From: Oscillospiraceae bacterium | GTDB lineage: Bacteria; Bacillota; Clostridia; Oscillospirales; Oscillospiraceae | Direction: 5' to 3' | Length of the DNA stretch: 64,000 bases | Assembly (NCBI GenBank): GCA_902778665.1 | Contig: CACYYN010000005.1 | Coordinates: 62,001 to 126,000 of the forward strand | Shown here: piece by piece, positions 16,477 to 25,055 of the stretch | Position numbering within the stretch: position 1 is the stretch's first letter | Layout: the number at the start of each line of letters is the position of its first letter | The notes under the pieces: generated by a model | What the model was told of the DNA's origin: nothing | The model's input: only the letters and a program-made list of their open reading frames with translations | Databases searched by the model: none | Program-made: the position numbers and the translations under genes

Positions 16477-17409
16477 TCAGCTCAGATGGCTCTCAATCCA
16501 GTGGAGAATGTCGTGATAGACATCTTCCCGGTTTAGCTCGTTGAGCATTTCATGCCGCCCGTGAGGATAGAGACGGATGGTGACATCGGTGCATCCCGCA
16601 TCGCAGAATGCCTTGTAGGCTCGATTGACGCCTGCACCGTATTCGCCCACCGGATCCTCTTCACCGGACATGAAATAGACGGGCTTTGACTTATCCATCC
16701 TGGCCAGATTATTCCTGTTTGAAATGAAGCGGATACCCTGCATCATGTCGCGGTACATGCCGTTTTTGCACACAAAGCCGCAGTTTTCATCCGCCTCATA
16801 GGCATTGACCACAGCCTCATCCCTTGTGAGCCAGTCACTGGGGGTACGCGGGTTTTCAATTTTCTTCAGATAGGAGCCGAAGGCCGCCTTGCTCAGCGTA
16901 TCGCCGATTGCACCCACACCCTGGGTGAGGCAGAGCACATTTGCCAGGACATAGCCCCCGTTCACCAGCAGCGGGCTCTGCTGCCCGGTGCCGCTGAGAA
17001 TTACAAGATCGTATTTGTCAGGATAACGGATGATATAGGTTCTGGTCAGGAAGGAACCCATGGAGTGCCCGAAGAGAATATAGGGCACATCCGGGTTTTC
17101 CTTTTTCATCATGTCGTGCAGCTTTGCCATGTCATCAACCGCATAGGTCCAGCCGCTTTCCTTGGCAAAAAGCCCCTTTTCCGTCGCATCGCGGGCAGAT
17201 CTGCCGTGGCCGAGATGGTCATTGGCGACGGCGACAAAGCCGTTCTCTGCCAGAAAAGACATGAATGCCTCATATCTCCCGATGTGCTCGGCTATCCCAT
17301 GGGCAATCTGCACAACACCGCGCACCTCTCCCTCGGGCACACATTTTCTCGCATAGATGATGTTATGCCCGGTGGAGGATTCAAATGTAAAATCTGTAAA
17401 CACAGCCAT
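16477..17409 (-). CDS. Alpha/beta hydrolase, monoacylglycerol lipase / lysophospholipase-like (Hydrolase_4)
   Basis: A 310-residue cytoplasmic serine hydrolase. The oxyanion region is HGIAEHIGRYEAFM, NDHLGHGRS follows, the nucleophile elbow is FGHSMGS, the acid is the Asp in SGEEDPVG and the catalytic His is in YPHGRHEMLNE. This pattern matches monoglyceride lipase/lysophospholipase (PldB-like) enzymes. No strong ribosome-binding site precedes the ATG. It lies between ackA and cdsA on the same strand, so a lipid role is plausible but not proven. Confidence 0.88.
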   Translation of the reverse strand: MAVFTDFTFESSTGHNIIYARKCVPEGEVRGVVQIAHGIAEHIGRYEAFMSFLAENGFVAVANDHLGHGRSARDATEKGLFAKESGWTYAVDDMAKLHDMMKKENPDVPYILFGHSMGSFLTRTYIIRYPDKYDLVILSGTGQQSPLLVNGGYVLANVLCLTQGVGAIGDTLSKAAFGSYLKKIENPRTPSDWLTRDEAVVNAYEADENCGFVCKNGMYRDMMQGIRFISNRNNLARMDKSKPVYFMSGEEDPVGEYGAGVNRAYKAFCDAGCTDVTIRLYPHGRHEMLNELNREDVYHDILHWIESHLS

Positions 17410-17446
17410 ACTGATTTAAACCGGTAAGCCGCAGCACCTGCTGCCC

Positions 17447-18652
17447 TTACTTGCCGCAGACGATGTCGCGGGTGTCGCGGGCGATCACCAGCTCTTCATT
17501 GGTCGGAATGACATAAACCTTTACCTTGGAATCGGGGGTAGAGATCATCACGTCCTCGCCGCGTTTTTTGTTGGCTTCGTCGTCAATGGTCACGCCCAGA
17601 TAGCCGAAGTAGTCACAGATGGCTTTTCTGGTAGCGCCGCTGTTTTCGCCTACGCCTGCCGTGAAGATGATGGCGTCTGCGCCGTTCATGGCTGTCACAT
17701 AGGAGCCGGCTGTCTTTGCCACCCAGTAGGCAAACATATCCAGTGCCAGCTGTGCCCTGTCATTGCCGTTTTCGGCTGCATTGTCCAGATCGCGGAAGTC
17801 GGAGGAGACGCCGGAGACGCCGTCCACACCGGACTTTTTGTTGAGTACGTTGAGCATCTCATCAATGCCCAGATGATGCTTGTTCATGATAAACTGCATG
17901 GCACCCGGATCCAGGTCACCGCTGCGGGTGCCCATGGGCAGGCCGGCCAGCGGGGTGAAGCCCATGGAGGTGTCAACGCTCTTGCCGTTTGCCACGGCGC
18001 AGATTGAGGAGCCGTTGCCCAGGTGGCAGGAGACCAGCTTCAGCTCTTCAATGGGCTTGCCCATAATCTCGGCGCACCGGGAGGTGACATACTTGTGGCT
18101 GGTGCCGTGGAAGCCATAGCGGCGGATGCCGTCTGCTTTGTAGTAGTCATAGGGCAGAGCATACATATAGGCCTTTTTCGGCATGGTCTGGTGGAAGGCG
18201 GTGTCAAACACGGCTACCATGGGCACATCATTGCCCATCACTTCGCGGCATGCCATGATGCCGGTGATGTTGGCAGGGTTGTGCAGAGGAGCAAAAGGCG
18301 TGCACTGCTGAATGGCTTCCATCACAGCACTGTCAATCCGTACGGAAGAGGCGAACTTCTCTCCACCGTGAACCACACGGTGGCCGACAGCGTCAATCTC
18401 CTTCATGGAGCCGACCACGCCGTATTCCTTGCTGGTGAGCTTGTCGATAACGGCTGCAATGGCTTCCGCATGGGTGGGCAGGCTGATGTCTTCATTATAA
18501 ACCGGCTTGTCTCCTACCAGCGGGGTGTGCTTCAGGTGTCCGTCGATACCGATTCTCTCGCAAAGGCCTTTCGCCATGACGGATTCGGTCTCCATATCGA
18601 TCAGCTGGTACTTGAGGGAGGAGCTGCCTGCGTTGATAACAAGAATTTTCAT
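17447..18652 (-). CDS. ackA: Acetate kinase
   Basis: A 401-residue enzyme of the ASKHA fold interconverting acetate plus ATP and acetyl phosphate, giving ATP in fermentation. Visible motifs: NAGSSSLKY at 7-15, GHRVVHGGE, FDTAFHQTMP, HLGNGSS and GLPMGTRSGDLDPG, plus GVGENSG near the C-terminus. The start at 18652 follows AAAGGAAA; the frame runs further upstream through the promoter and was not used. pta is not adjacent. The gene diverges from tmcAL, whose product consumes acetate, across one symmetric promoter region. Confidence 0.97.
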   Translation of the reverse strand: MKILVINAGSSSLKYQLIDMETESVMAKGLCERIGIDGHLKHTPLVGDKPVYNEDISLPTHAEAIAAVIDKLTSKEYGVVGSMKEIDAVGHRVVHGGEKFASSVRIDSAVMEAIQQCTPFAPLHNPANITGIMACREVMGNDVPMVAVFDTAFHQTMPKKAYMYALPYDYYKADGIRRYGFHGTSHKYVTSRCAEIMGKPIEELKLVSCHLGNGSSICAVANGKSVDTSMGFTPLAGLPMGTRSGDLDPGAMQFIMNKHHLGIDEMLNVLNKKSGVDGVSGVSSDFRDLDNAAENGNDRAQLALDMFAYWVAKTAGSYVTAMNGADAIIFTAGVGENSGATRKAICDYFGYLGVTIDDEANKKRGEDVMISTPDSKVKVYVIPTNEELVIARDTRDIVCGK

Positions 18653-18671
18653 AGATGGGTTTCCTTTCGTA

Positions 18672-18731
18672 TTGTCAATAAAATTAATTTGCGATACAAT
18701 ATATTGTAATACATTTGAGGTTAATGTGCAA
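18672..18731. promoter_or_regulatory. Symmetric divergent promoter for ackA and tmcAL
   Basis: The palindrome TACAATATATTGTA (18695-18708) supplies a -10 TACAAT on each strand. On the plus strand TTGTCA lies exactly 17 bases upstream (18672-18677); on the minus strand TTGCAC lies exactly 17 bases upstream (18731-18726). The two polymerase footprints overlap, so the genes can only be fired alternately. No other operator was seen. Confidence 0.7.
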
Positions 18732-19858
18732 TGGGAAATTTGATCGGAATTGTGGCAGAATACAATCCTTTTCATGCCGGGCATGCCTACCAGATCCGCC
18801 GGGCACGCGAGATCGCAGGGGAGGAGAGCACCGTTATCGCCGTCATGTCCGGCGACTTTGTGCAGCGCGGTTCCTGGGCTATTCAGCCCAAGGCGGTTCG
18901 TGCCCGGGCAGCCTGTGAAGGCGGTGCTGACGCCGTGTTTGAGCTTCCCTTGCCCTGGTGCATGGCATCCGCACAGCGTTTTGCCCGGGCAGGGGTCGGC
19001 ATGCTTGTGTCCTTAGGCATCACACACCTCTCCTTCGGCAGTGAATCGGGGGACCTTTCCCGTCTTTCCTCTACGGCGGAGCGCATCTCTGCGCCGGGGT
19101 TCGAGGAGGAGGTTTCCGCCCTGATGCGCATGAAGCCCAATCTCACCTATCCCCGGGCCAGGGCAGCGGTACTGGGTGATCTGGCCGTCTCAGCACCCAA
19201 TGATATGCTGGCAGTGGAATATCTCGCTGCCCTGAAAGGGACGAACGTTGTGCCGCTGCCTGTGGTGCGTGTCGGCTCCGGGCATGACGAGGCGGGAGAG
19301 AGCCTCTATCCCAGTGCCTCTGAACTTCGGCAGCGGATTCTCTCCGGCATACTGCCTGTGCCTCATCCGGATGCAGAGAAGATGGAGGTTGCCTGCCTCT
19401 CCCGTCTGCGTATGCTCCGGAGGGAGGACTTTCTCACGCTGCCCGACTGTGCCGACGGTCTGGGAGAGCGCATTTATGATGCCGTGCGCTCCTGTTCTTC
19501 TCTTGAAGCCATTTATGACGCTGCCAAAACCCGCCGCTATACCCATTCAAGGGTCAGAAGGGCTGTCCTGAGCGCCGTCCTCGGCATTCAGGCAGGGCAG
19601 TTTGATATAGCGGTGCCCTATGCCCGCCTTCTCGCCATGAATGATGCCGGCCGCCGATTTCTCTCAGGTGCCCGTGATCAGGCTTTCCTTCCGGTTCTCA
19701 CGTTGCCAAAGCAGGCGGAAAAACTTGGGGAGGCAGCGGAAAATGTGTTCTCCCTCGGCGCATCCGCACATGACTTCTATCTCCTTTCCTACCCGGATAA
19801 GGGGGACATGCGCTGCGGGCAGGACTATCGGCAGGGTCCGATCCTTGTGCAAAACTGA
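18731..19858 (+). CDS. tmcAL: tRNA(Met) cytidine acetate ligase (TmcAL, YlbM family)
   Basis: A 375-residue nucleotidyltransferase-fold enzyme. It uses acetate and ATP to form acetyl-AMP and N4-acetylcytidine at the wobble base of elongator tRNA-Met. The HIGH-like signature is AEYNPFHAGH at 9-18, followed by MSGDFVQRGSWAIQPKAVRA and LPLPWCMASAQRFARAG, then SFGSESGD. The C-terminal helical domain is present. GAGGT precedes the ATG. Divergent from acetate kinase. Confidence 0.93.
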   Translation: MGNLIGIVAEYNPFHAGHAYQIRRAREIAGEESTVIAVMSGDFVQRGSWAIQPKAVRARAACEGGADAVFELPLPWCMASAQRFARAGVGMLVSLGITHLSFGSESGDLSRLSSTAERISAPGFEEEVSALMRMKPNLTYPRARAAVLGDLAVSAPNDMLAVEYLAALKGTNVVPLPVVRVGSGHDEAGESLYPSASELRQRILSGILPVPHPDAEKMEVACLSRLRMLRREDFLTLPDCADGLGERIYDAVRSCSSLEAIYDAAKTRRYTHSRVRRAVLSAVLGIQAGQFDIAVPYARLLAMNDAGRRFLSGARDQAFLPVLTLPKQAEKLGEAAENVFSLGASAHDFYLLSYPDKGDMRCGQDYRQGPILVQN

Positions 19859-19903
19859 CAAATTTCATCTGTTTTTTTCTCGCTTTTTTAACCATCCGGA
19901 CTA

Positions 19904-19932
19904 TTGCACGTTATTTTTGTTTCGATTATAAT
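19904..19932 (+). promoter_or_regulatory. Promoter of the livKHMGF operon
   Basis: TTGCAC, 17-base spacer, perfect TATAAT. The leader to the livK ATG is about 65 bases; no T-box or riboswitch was recognised in it. Confidence 0.8.
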
Positions 19933-20003
19933 ACAAATATCGCAAGGTAAGCACAAGTGTCTTTGCCTCGCGGACATTAAAAAATCAAACGGAGGAAAGA
20001 ATC

Positions 20004-21155
20004 ATGAAAAAGTTTCTCGCAATGATGCTCGCTCTCTGCATGGTGTTTGCGCTGTGTGCAGCCGGCTATGCGGATAACGTGGTAAAAATCGGCGTTTTCG
20101 AGCCAATGTCCGGTGATAACGGCGCCGGCGGCAAGCAGGAAGTTCTCGGCATGCAGTATGCAAACGCTGTCTGCCCCGAAGTGGAGATTGACGGCGAAGT
20201 TTATCAGGTAGAGCTTGTCTATGCCGACAATGCCTCTTCCAACGATAAGGCTCCTTCCGCAGCCCAGTCCCTGGTTTCCAGCGGCGTCTCTGTGGTTCTC
20301 GGATCCTACGGCTCCGGCGTTTCCATCGCAGCAGGCGATACCTTTGCCAATGCAATGGTTCCTGCCATTGGCGTAACCTGCACCAACCCGCAGGTCACCT
20401 CTGAGTGCGATGTCTACTTCCGCATCTGCTTCCTGGATCCGTTCCAGGGCACGGTTCTGGCCGGCTTTGCGAAGGATTCCCTCGGCGCCTCCAAGGCATA
20501 CTGCCTGGCAAAGCAGGGCGATGACTACTCCGGCGGTCTCTGCAACTACTTTATTGATGCATTCGGCAAAGAGAATTGTGTCTATGAGCAGTTCCCCGAA
20601 GGCACGCAGGACTTCTCCACCTACATCACCAATGCTCAGAATCAGGGCTGCGATGTGTTCTTCAGCCCGGTTTCCACCGAAGCTGCTGCCCAGATTATTG
20701 CAAAGGCCAACACCCAGGCTCTGGGTATGCCGATTCTCGCCGGTGACACCTGGGATTCCAACGTTATCCTGCAGGCTGCCAAGGGCACGGATCTGAACAT
20801 CAACGTCACCACCTTCTATCAGGAAGGCGCAGATGCCGAATTTGATGCCGGCATCAAGGAATGGATTGCCGGCGACTCTGTCAACCTCGCCAACAACGGC
20901 GGCAACGATGAGCTGGCAGCCGTCACCGTCATGGGCTATGACGCATACTTCTTCGCTCTGGAAGCTCTGAAGGCAGCAGGCTCCGTCGATCCGGAAGCTG
21001 TTCTCGAGGCGATCCCCTCTGTCACCTATGAAGGTGTCACCGGCTCTATCGCACTTGACTCCATCGGCGATGCTGTACGTGACAGTGCATTCGTCAAGAG
21101 CTGCAACACCGAGACCGGTGTGTGGGATTTCGTTACGGTTGCCAAGGCGGCCTGA
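20004..21155 (+). CDS. livK: Branched-chain amino-acid ABC transporter substrate-binding protein
   Basis: A 383-residue family-1-fold (Peripla_BP_6) binding protein. Residues 1-23 are a signal peptide (MKKFLAMMLALCMVFALCAA); Cys residues are present but no standard lipobox. The mature start VVKIGVFEPMSGDNGAGGKQ and the ligand-loop SSGVSVVLGSYGSGVS are typical of LivK/AmiC proteins. A GGAGG site precedes the ATG. First gene of a complete five-gene operon; a 150-base gap with a GC-rich hairpin separates it from livH. Confidence 0.93.
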   Translation: MKKFLAMMLALCMVFALCAAGYADNVVKIGVFEPMSGDNGAGGKQEVLGMQYANAVCPEVEIDGEVYQVELVYADNASSNDKAPSAAQSLVSSGVSVVLGSYGSGVSIAAGDTFANAMVPAIGVTCTNPQVTSECDVYFRICFLDPFQGTVLAGFAKDSLGASKAYCLAKQGDDYSGGLCNYFIDAFGKENCVYEQFPEGTQDFSTYITNAQNQGCDVFFSPVSTEAAAQIIAKANTQALGMPILAGDTWDSNVILQAAKGTDLNINVTTFYQEGADAEFDAGIKEWIAGDSVNLANNGGNDELAAVTVMGYDAYFFALEALKAAGSVDPEAVLEAIPSVTYEGVTGSIALDSIGDAVRDSAFVKSCNTETGVWDFVTVAKAA

Positions 21156-21209
21156 GTTCCTTCCCCGCAGCAGTTGTTTCAGGGCTGAATTACCTGATAT
21201 TTCCGGTAT

Positions 21210-21230
21210 GGGAGGGCCTCGCGCCCTCCC
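21210..21230 (+). promoter_or_regulatory. Intercistronic hairpin after livK
   Basis: GGGAGGGC / GCCCTCCC stem with a five-base loop between livK and livH, not followed by a clean T run. As in the lysine operon, it probably protects the binding-protein message or attenuates the permease genes. Confidence 0.7.
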
Positions 21231-21305
21231 AATTTGCTTTTGCTGTTTTGTTTTTCCCTTTCTATCTCACGGTTTTCTACTTTACCCGAAAAGAGGATTT
21301 CTTTT

Positions 21306-22232
21306 ATGAACTTCTTTAAAACCGCTCTGCCGTATATCATCTCCGGGATATCGGTCGGCGGGCAGTATGCGCTTATTGCCATCGGCTACACCATGGTATA
21401 CGGCATTCTGCGGCTGATCAACTTCGCCCACGGTGATGTTTTTATGGTGGCAGGCCTTCTCATGGTTTATATTGCGGCATCTTTCCCGCTATATGTGGCC
21501 ATTCCGGCCGTCATTATTCTGACGGTGCTTCTCGGCTTTACCATTGAGCGCGTGGCATATCGTCCGCTTCGCAGTGCACCGCGTATGTCCGTTATGATCT
21601 CGGCTATCGGTGTCAGCTATCTTCTGCAGAATCTCGCCCTTTATATCACCGGCGGTCTGAATAAAAACTATCCGGCCATTCCCTGGATCTCCGATCGTAT
21701 CACGGTCTTTGGGCTGGACACCACCCGCGTCACGGTTATTACGCCGTTTCTCACCATCCTTCTGGTGGTGGCTCTTGTTCTGCTCATCAACTATACCAAA
21801 CTGGGTATGGCCATGCGGGCTGTCTCGAAAGACTTTGAAACCAGCCAGCTCATGGGCATTAAAATCAACTCCGTCATCTCCGCCACCTTCATCATCGGCA
21901 CGTTTCTTGCCGCAGTGGGATCTATGCTCTATTTTACCAACTATCCCGGCGTTGTCCCCACCTCCGGCGGTATGCCGGGGCTGAAGGCCTTCGTGGCGGC
22001 TGTTTTCGGAGGCATCGGTTCCATTCCGGGTGCGGTGATCGGGGCATTCATCATCGGTATTGCCGAAAGCCTGATCAAGGGGCTTGACACGATCCTCATT
22101 GTCAACGGTGCCATCTCCGAGCAGATCGGCCTCGCCACATTCTCCGACGCATTCACTTTTGTTCTGCTCATCATTATTCTGGTCTTCAAGCCGACGGGGC
22201 TCTTCGGCGAGAAGCAGACGGATAAGGTCTGA
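21306..22232 (+). CDS. livH: Branched-chain amino-acid ABC transporter permease LivH
   Basis: A 308-residue permease with about eight membrane segments. The N-terminal signature GGQYALIAIGYTMVYGILRLINFAHGD and the C-terminal GMPGLKAFVAAVFGGIGSIPGA are diagnostic. The start at 21306 follows AGAGGA; the longer in-frame reading begins inside the hairpin region. Pairs with LivM. Confidence 0.95.
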   Translation: MNFFKTALPYIISGISVGGQYALIAIGYTMVYGILRLINFAHGDVFMVAGLLMVYIAASFPLYVAIPAVIILTVLLGFTIERVAYRPLRSAPRMSVMISAIGVSYLLQNLALYITGGLNKNYPAIPWISDRITVFGLDTTRVTVITPFLTILLVVALVLLINYTKLGMAMRAVSKDFETSQLMGIKINSVISATFIIGTFLAAVGSMLYFTNYPGVVPTSGGMPGLKAFVAAVFGGIGSIPGAVIGAFIIGIAESLIKGLDTILIVNGAISEQIGLATFSDAFTFVLLIIILVFKPTGLFGEKQTDKV

Positions 22233-22246
22233 GGAGGGATATGGCT

Positions 22247-23401
22247 ATGCAAAAGAAAAACCATAAGAACAACTGGCTTGCTTTCCTCTGCGTGCTGGCG
22301 TTTCTTGCTCTTGTCCTCTTCCTCGATCAGAAAATCAAGCCCACCAACTCCATGTATATGCTGATGACGGTTCTGCAAAAGGGCTCGGTATACGCCCTTG
22401 CGGCCGTCTCCATGAACCTCCTGAACGGCTACACCGGCCTCTTCTCCCTCGGCCATGCGGGCTTCATGCTGATCGGCGCCTATACCTATGCGATTTTCAC
22501 CATTCCCGCGGCTTCGAGAGACACGGTCTACCAGTATTATGATGCCCTTGTCCGCTTCTCCATTCCGGAGGTTCTGGGCGGATCTCTCGGCGCATTCGGC
22601 ACGGTCCTGGGCATCGCCCTTGCTGTGCTGCTGGCCGGGCTTGTGGCAGCTCTCTTCGCCTACCTCATCGGCCTGCCCGTTCTCAAACTCAAGAGCGACT
22701 ATCTGGCCATTGCCACACTGGGCTTTGCGGAGATTATCCGTGCGGTCTTCCAGTGGAGTAAGCTTGGCCCCATCACCAACGGCTCCAACATCCTTAAAAG
22801 CTTTCCGCGTACCAGCACCTTCAAATTCAAGCTGGCGGGGGAGACCATCAAGCTCTCTACCTTCGTCCCGGTGCTGATTGCGACTATCTGCATCGCAGTG
22901 ATCGTGCTTCTGGTCAACTCCACCTACGGCCGCTCCTTCAAGGCCATCCGGGATGACGAGATTGCAGCGGAAGCCATGGGCATCAACCTGGCAAAGCACA
23001 AGATGATCAGCTTTGTGGTCAGCTCCTTCTTCGCCGGCGTTTCCGGTGCCGTGATGGCTATGGTGCTTTCCATCGCCCAGGCCAGCAACTTCAAGAGCGC
23101 CATGACCTATGAGATACTTCTCATGGTGGTTCTCGGGGGTATCGGTTCAATTTCCGGCTCCGTGATCGGGTCACTGCTGTTTGTTGCCGCGTCGGAATGG
23201 TGGCTGAGAGGCCTTGACTCCGGCGTCTTCCTGGGCATTGAGGCTCCGAATATTTTCCGCAACGGCTTCCGGCTGGTGGTGTTCTCGGTTATTATTATGA
23301 TTGTCGTGCTGTTCTTCCGGAAGGGCATCATGGGCGATCGTGAGATTACCGATCTCTTCCGGAAAAAACCGAAATCACCGGAAAAGGAGGCGGCAAAATG
23401 A
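22247..23401 (+). CDS. livM: Branched-chain amino-acid ABC transporter permease LivM
   Basis: A 384-residue permease with eight to ten membrane segments. Family motifs: MNLLNGYTGLFSLGHAGFM, the cytoplasmic loop GRSFKAIRDDEIAAEAMGIN and MVVLGGIGSISGSVIGS. ATG 22247 is preferred over 22241 because AGGAGG is only two bases from the latter and eight from the former. Its stop overlaps livG (ATGA). Confidence 0.95.
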   Translation: MQKKNHKNNWLAFLCVLAFLALVLFLDQKIKPTNSMYMLMTVLQKGSVYALAAVSMNLLNGYTGLFSLGHAGFMLIGAYTYAIFTIPAASRDTVYQYYDALVRFSIPEVLGGSLGAFGTVLGIALAVLLAGLVAALFAYLIGLPVLKLKSDYLAIATLGFAEIIRAVFQWSKLGPITNGSNILKSFPRTSTFKFKLAGETIKLSTFVPVLIATICIAVIVLLVNSTYGRSFKAIRDDEIAAEAMGINLAKHKMISFVVSSFFAGVSGAVMAMVLSIAQASNFKSAMTYEILLMVVLGGIGSISGSVIGSLLFVAASEWWLRGLDSGVFLGIEAPNIFRNGFRLVVFSVIIMIVVLFFRKGIMGDREITDLFRKKPKSPEKEAAK

Positions 23402-24252
23402 GTGACAGAAACAGTGTCCTGCGGCTGGAAAACGTAACCATGCAGTTCGGCGGTGTTGTTGCCGTCAATAACCTTTCGCTGGAGGTCAATCAGGGCGAGA
23501 TTGTGGCGCTGATCGGCCCGAACGGAGCGGGAAAAACCACAGCATTCAACTGCATCACCGGTGTGTATGAACCCACAAACGGTATGATCTATTACGAGGA
23601 CAAGCCGATCGTGGCAAATCACCCCACCGGAAAGATGAAGAAAAATTACCAGGGCTTTCACGGGGATAAGTATCTCTCTGTCAAAACGCTCAATCCGACT
23701 CCCGATCAGATCACAAAGCTCGGTATTGCGAGAACCTTCCAGAATATCCGGCTCTGGAAGTCCATGACGGTGTTTGACAATGTGCTTACCGCCAAGCATA
23801 TGCGCTCGAAACAGAATGTTTTCTCCGCCACCTTCCGGACAGATTCTGCCGACGAAAAAAAGATGCGGGAGGAGACCATGGCATTTCTGGAGGAGCAGGA
23901 TCTGGCCCAGTATCGGGATGATCTTGCGGTTTCTCTGCCCTATGGTCTGCAGCGCCGGCTGGAGATTGCCCGTGCCCTTGCCACCGAGCCGAAGCTGCTG
24001 CTTCTTGACGAGCCCGCAGCCGGCATGAACCCGCAGGAAACGGAGGATCTCGGTCGGTTTATCGTGGAGATCAAGGAAAAGCATCATCTCACGATTCTGA
24101 TGATCGAGCACCATATGCCGCTGGTTATGAAGTTTTCGGATCGGATCTATGTAATTGACTTCGGCAAGCTGATCGCCCAGGGGACACCTGCAGAGATTCA
24201 GGCAAACCCGAAGGTGATTGAGGCGTATCTGGGGGTGAGTGACGATGAGTGA
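23398..24252 (+). CDS. livG: Branched-chain amino-acid ABC transporter ATPase LivG
   Basis: A 284-residue ATPase, about 25 residues longer than E. coli LivG because of an insert (residues about 62-95) between Walker A and the [13 protein letters not shown]-loop. Walker A is GPNGAGKTT, the signature region is [15 protein letters not shown] (LSYGxQ type usual for LivG) and Walker B is [15 protein letters not shown]. Confidence 0.95.
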   Translation: MSDRNSVLRLENVTMQFGGVVAVNNLSLEVNQGEIVALIGPNGAGKTTAFNCITGVYEPTNGMIYYEDKPIVANHPTGKMKKNYQGFHGDKYLSVKTLNPTPDQITKLGIARTFQNIRLWKSMTVFDNVLTAKHMRSKQNVFSATFRTDSADEKKMREETMAFLEEQDLAQYRDDLAVSLPYGLQRRLEIARALATEPKLLLLDEPAAGMNPQETEDLGRFIVEIKEKHHLTILMIEHHMPLVMKFSDRIYVIDFGKLIAQGTPAEIQANPKVIEAYLGVSDDE

Positions 24253-24955
24253 ACCGATTCTTTCCATCCACGACCTGAAGGTAAACTACGGCGGAATAGA
24301 GGCTGTAAAGGGCATCAGCTTTGATGTGCCCGAGAGCAGCATCATCACGCTCATCGGGTCCAACGGAGCGGGGAAAAGCTCAACGCTTCGTACCATTGCG
24401 GGGCTTGTGAAGCCCTCCGGAGGGAAAATCACCTTCCGCGGGGATGACATTACGGGGCTGGACCCAACGAGTATTGTGAAGCGGGGCATTACTCTGGTGC
24501 CGGAGGGGAGAAAGATCTTCCCGGATCTCACGGTGCTGGAGAACCTGAAGATGGGCGCCTATCTCCGCAACGATGATATTTCCGGCGATATCCAGTGGGT
24601 TTATGATCTGTTTCCAAGGCTGAAGGAACGTTCCTGGCAGGCCGGCGGCACCCTCTCCGGCGGAGAACAGCAGATGCTGGCCGTTGGGAGGGCCCTGATG
24701 AGCAGGCCGAAGATGATTATGATGGATGAGCCCTCCTTGGGGCTTGCTCCGCTGATTGTCAAAGGAATTTTTGAAATCATCCGCGAAATCAATAATCAGG
24801 GGGTTACGGTGCTGCTTATCGAGCAGAACGCCAACATGGCCCTGAAAACAGCGGACTTTGCCTATGTCCTTGAAACCGGCAAGATTACCCTTTCCGGCCC
24901 CGGCAGCGAACTGCTGGTGAACGAGGATGTGAAAAAAGCATACCTTGGCACGTGA
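24245..24955 (+). CDS. livF: Branched-chain amino-acid ABC transporter ATPase LivF
   Basis: A 236-residue ATPase. Walker A is GSNGAGKSS, the LivF-specific block VPEGRKIFPDLTVLENL is present, the signature is LSGGEQQML and Walker B is MIMMDEPSLGLAP. ATG 24245 was chosen with GGGGGTGA six bases upstream; it overlaps the livG stop by eight bases. A terminator follows. Confidence 0.95.
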   Translation: MSEPILSIHDLKVNYGGIEAVKGISFDVPESSIITLIGSNGAGKSSTLRTIAGLVKPSGGKITFRGDDITGLDPTSIVKRGITLVPEGRKIFPDLTVLENLKMGAYLRNDDISGDIQWVYDLFPRLKERSWQAGGTLSGGEQQMLAVGRALMSRPKMIMMDEPSLGLAPLIVKGIFEIIREINNQGVTVLLIEQNANMALKTADFAYVLETGKITLSGPGSELLVNEDVKKAYLGT

Positions 24956-24960
24956 AATTG

Positions 24961-24996
24961 CTCCGGAACCGTATGGTTCCGGAGTTTTCGATTTTT
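24961..24996 (+). terminator. Terminator of the liv operon
   Basis: CTCCGGAACC / GGTTCCGGAG stem, GTAT loop, then TTTTCGATTTTT, six bases past the livF stop. Confidence 0.92.
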
Positions 24997-24997
24997 C

Positions 24998-25026
24998 TTT
25001 ACAGTTACCATAACCTGTGGTAAACT
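24998..25026 (+). promoter_or_regulatory. Promoter of prfA
   Basis: TTTACA, 17-base spacer, TAAACT. The spacer contains the inverted repeat TTACCA-N7-TGGTAA, a possible operator. Confidence 0.6.
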
Positions 25027-25055
25027 GATATGAAAATCTGTTTTCGGAGAGAACC

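Noticed and set aside
19859-20003. Riboswitch or T-box ahead of the liv operon
   Set aside because: The leader after the promoter is only about 65 bases, with no conserved T-box or aptamer motif.
20004-20075. Lipobox in LivK
   Set aside because: Cys residues occur in the signal region but the preceding residues do not match the [LVI]-x-[GAS]-C pattern well enough.
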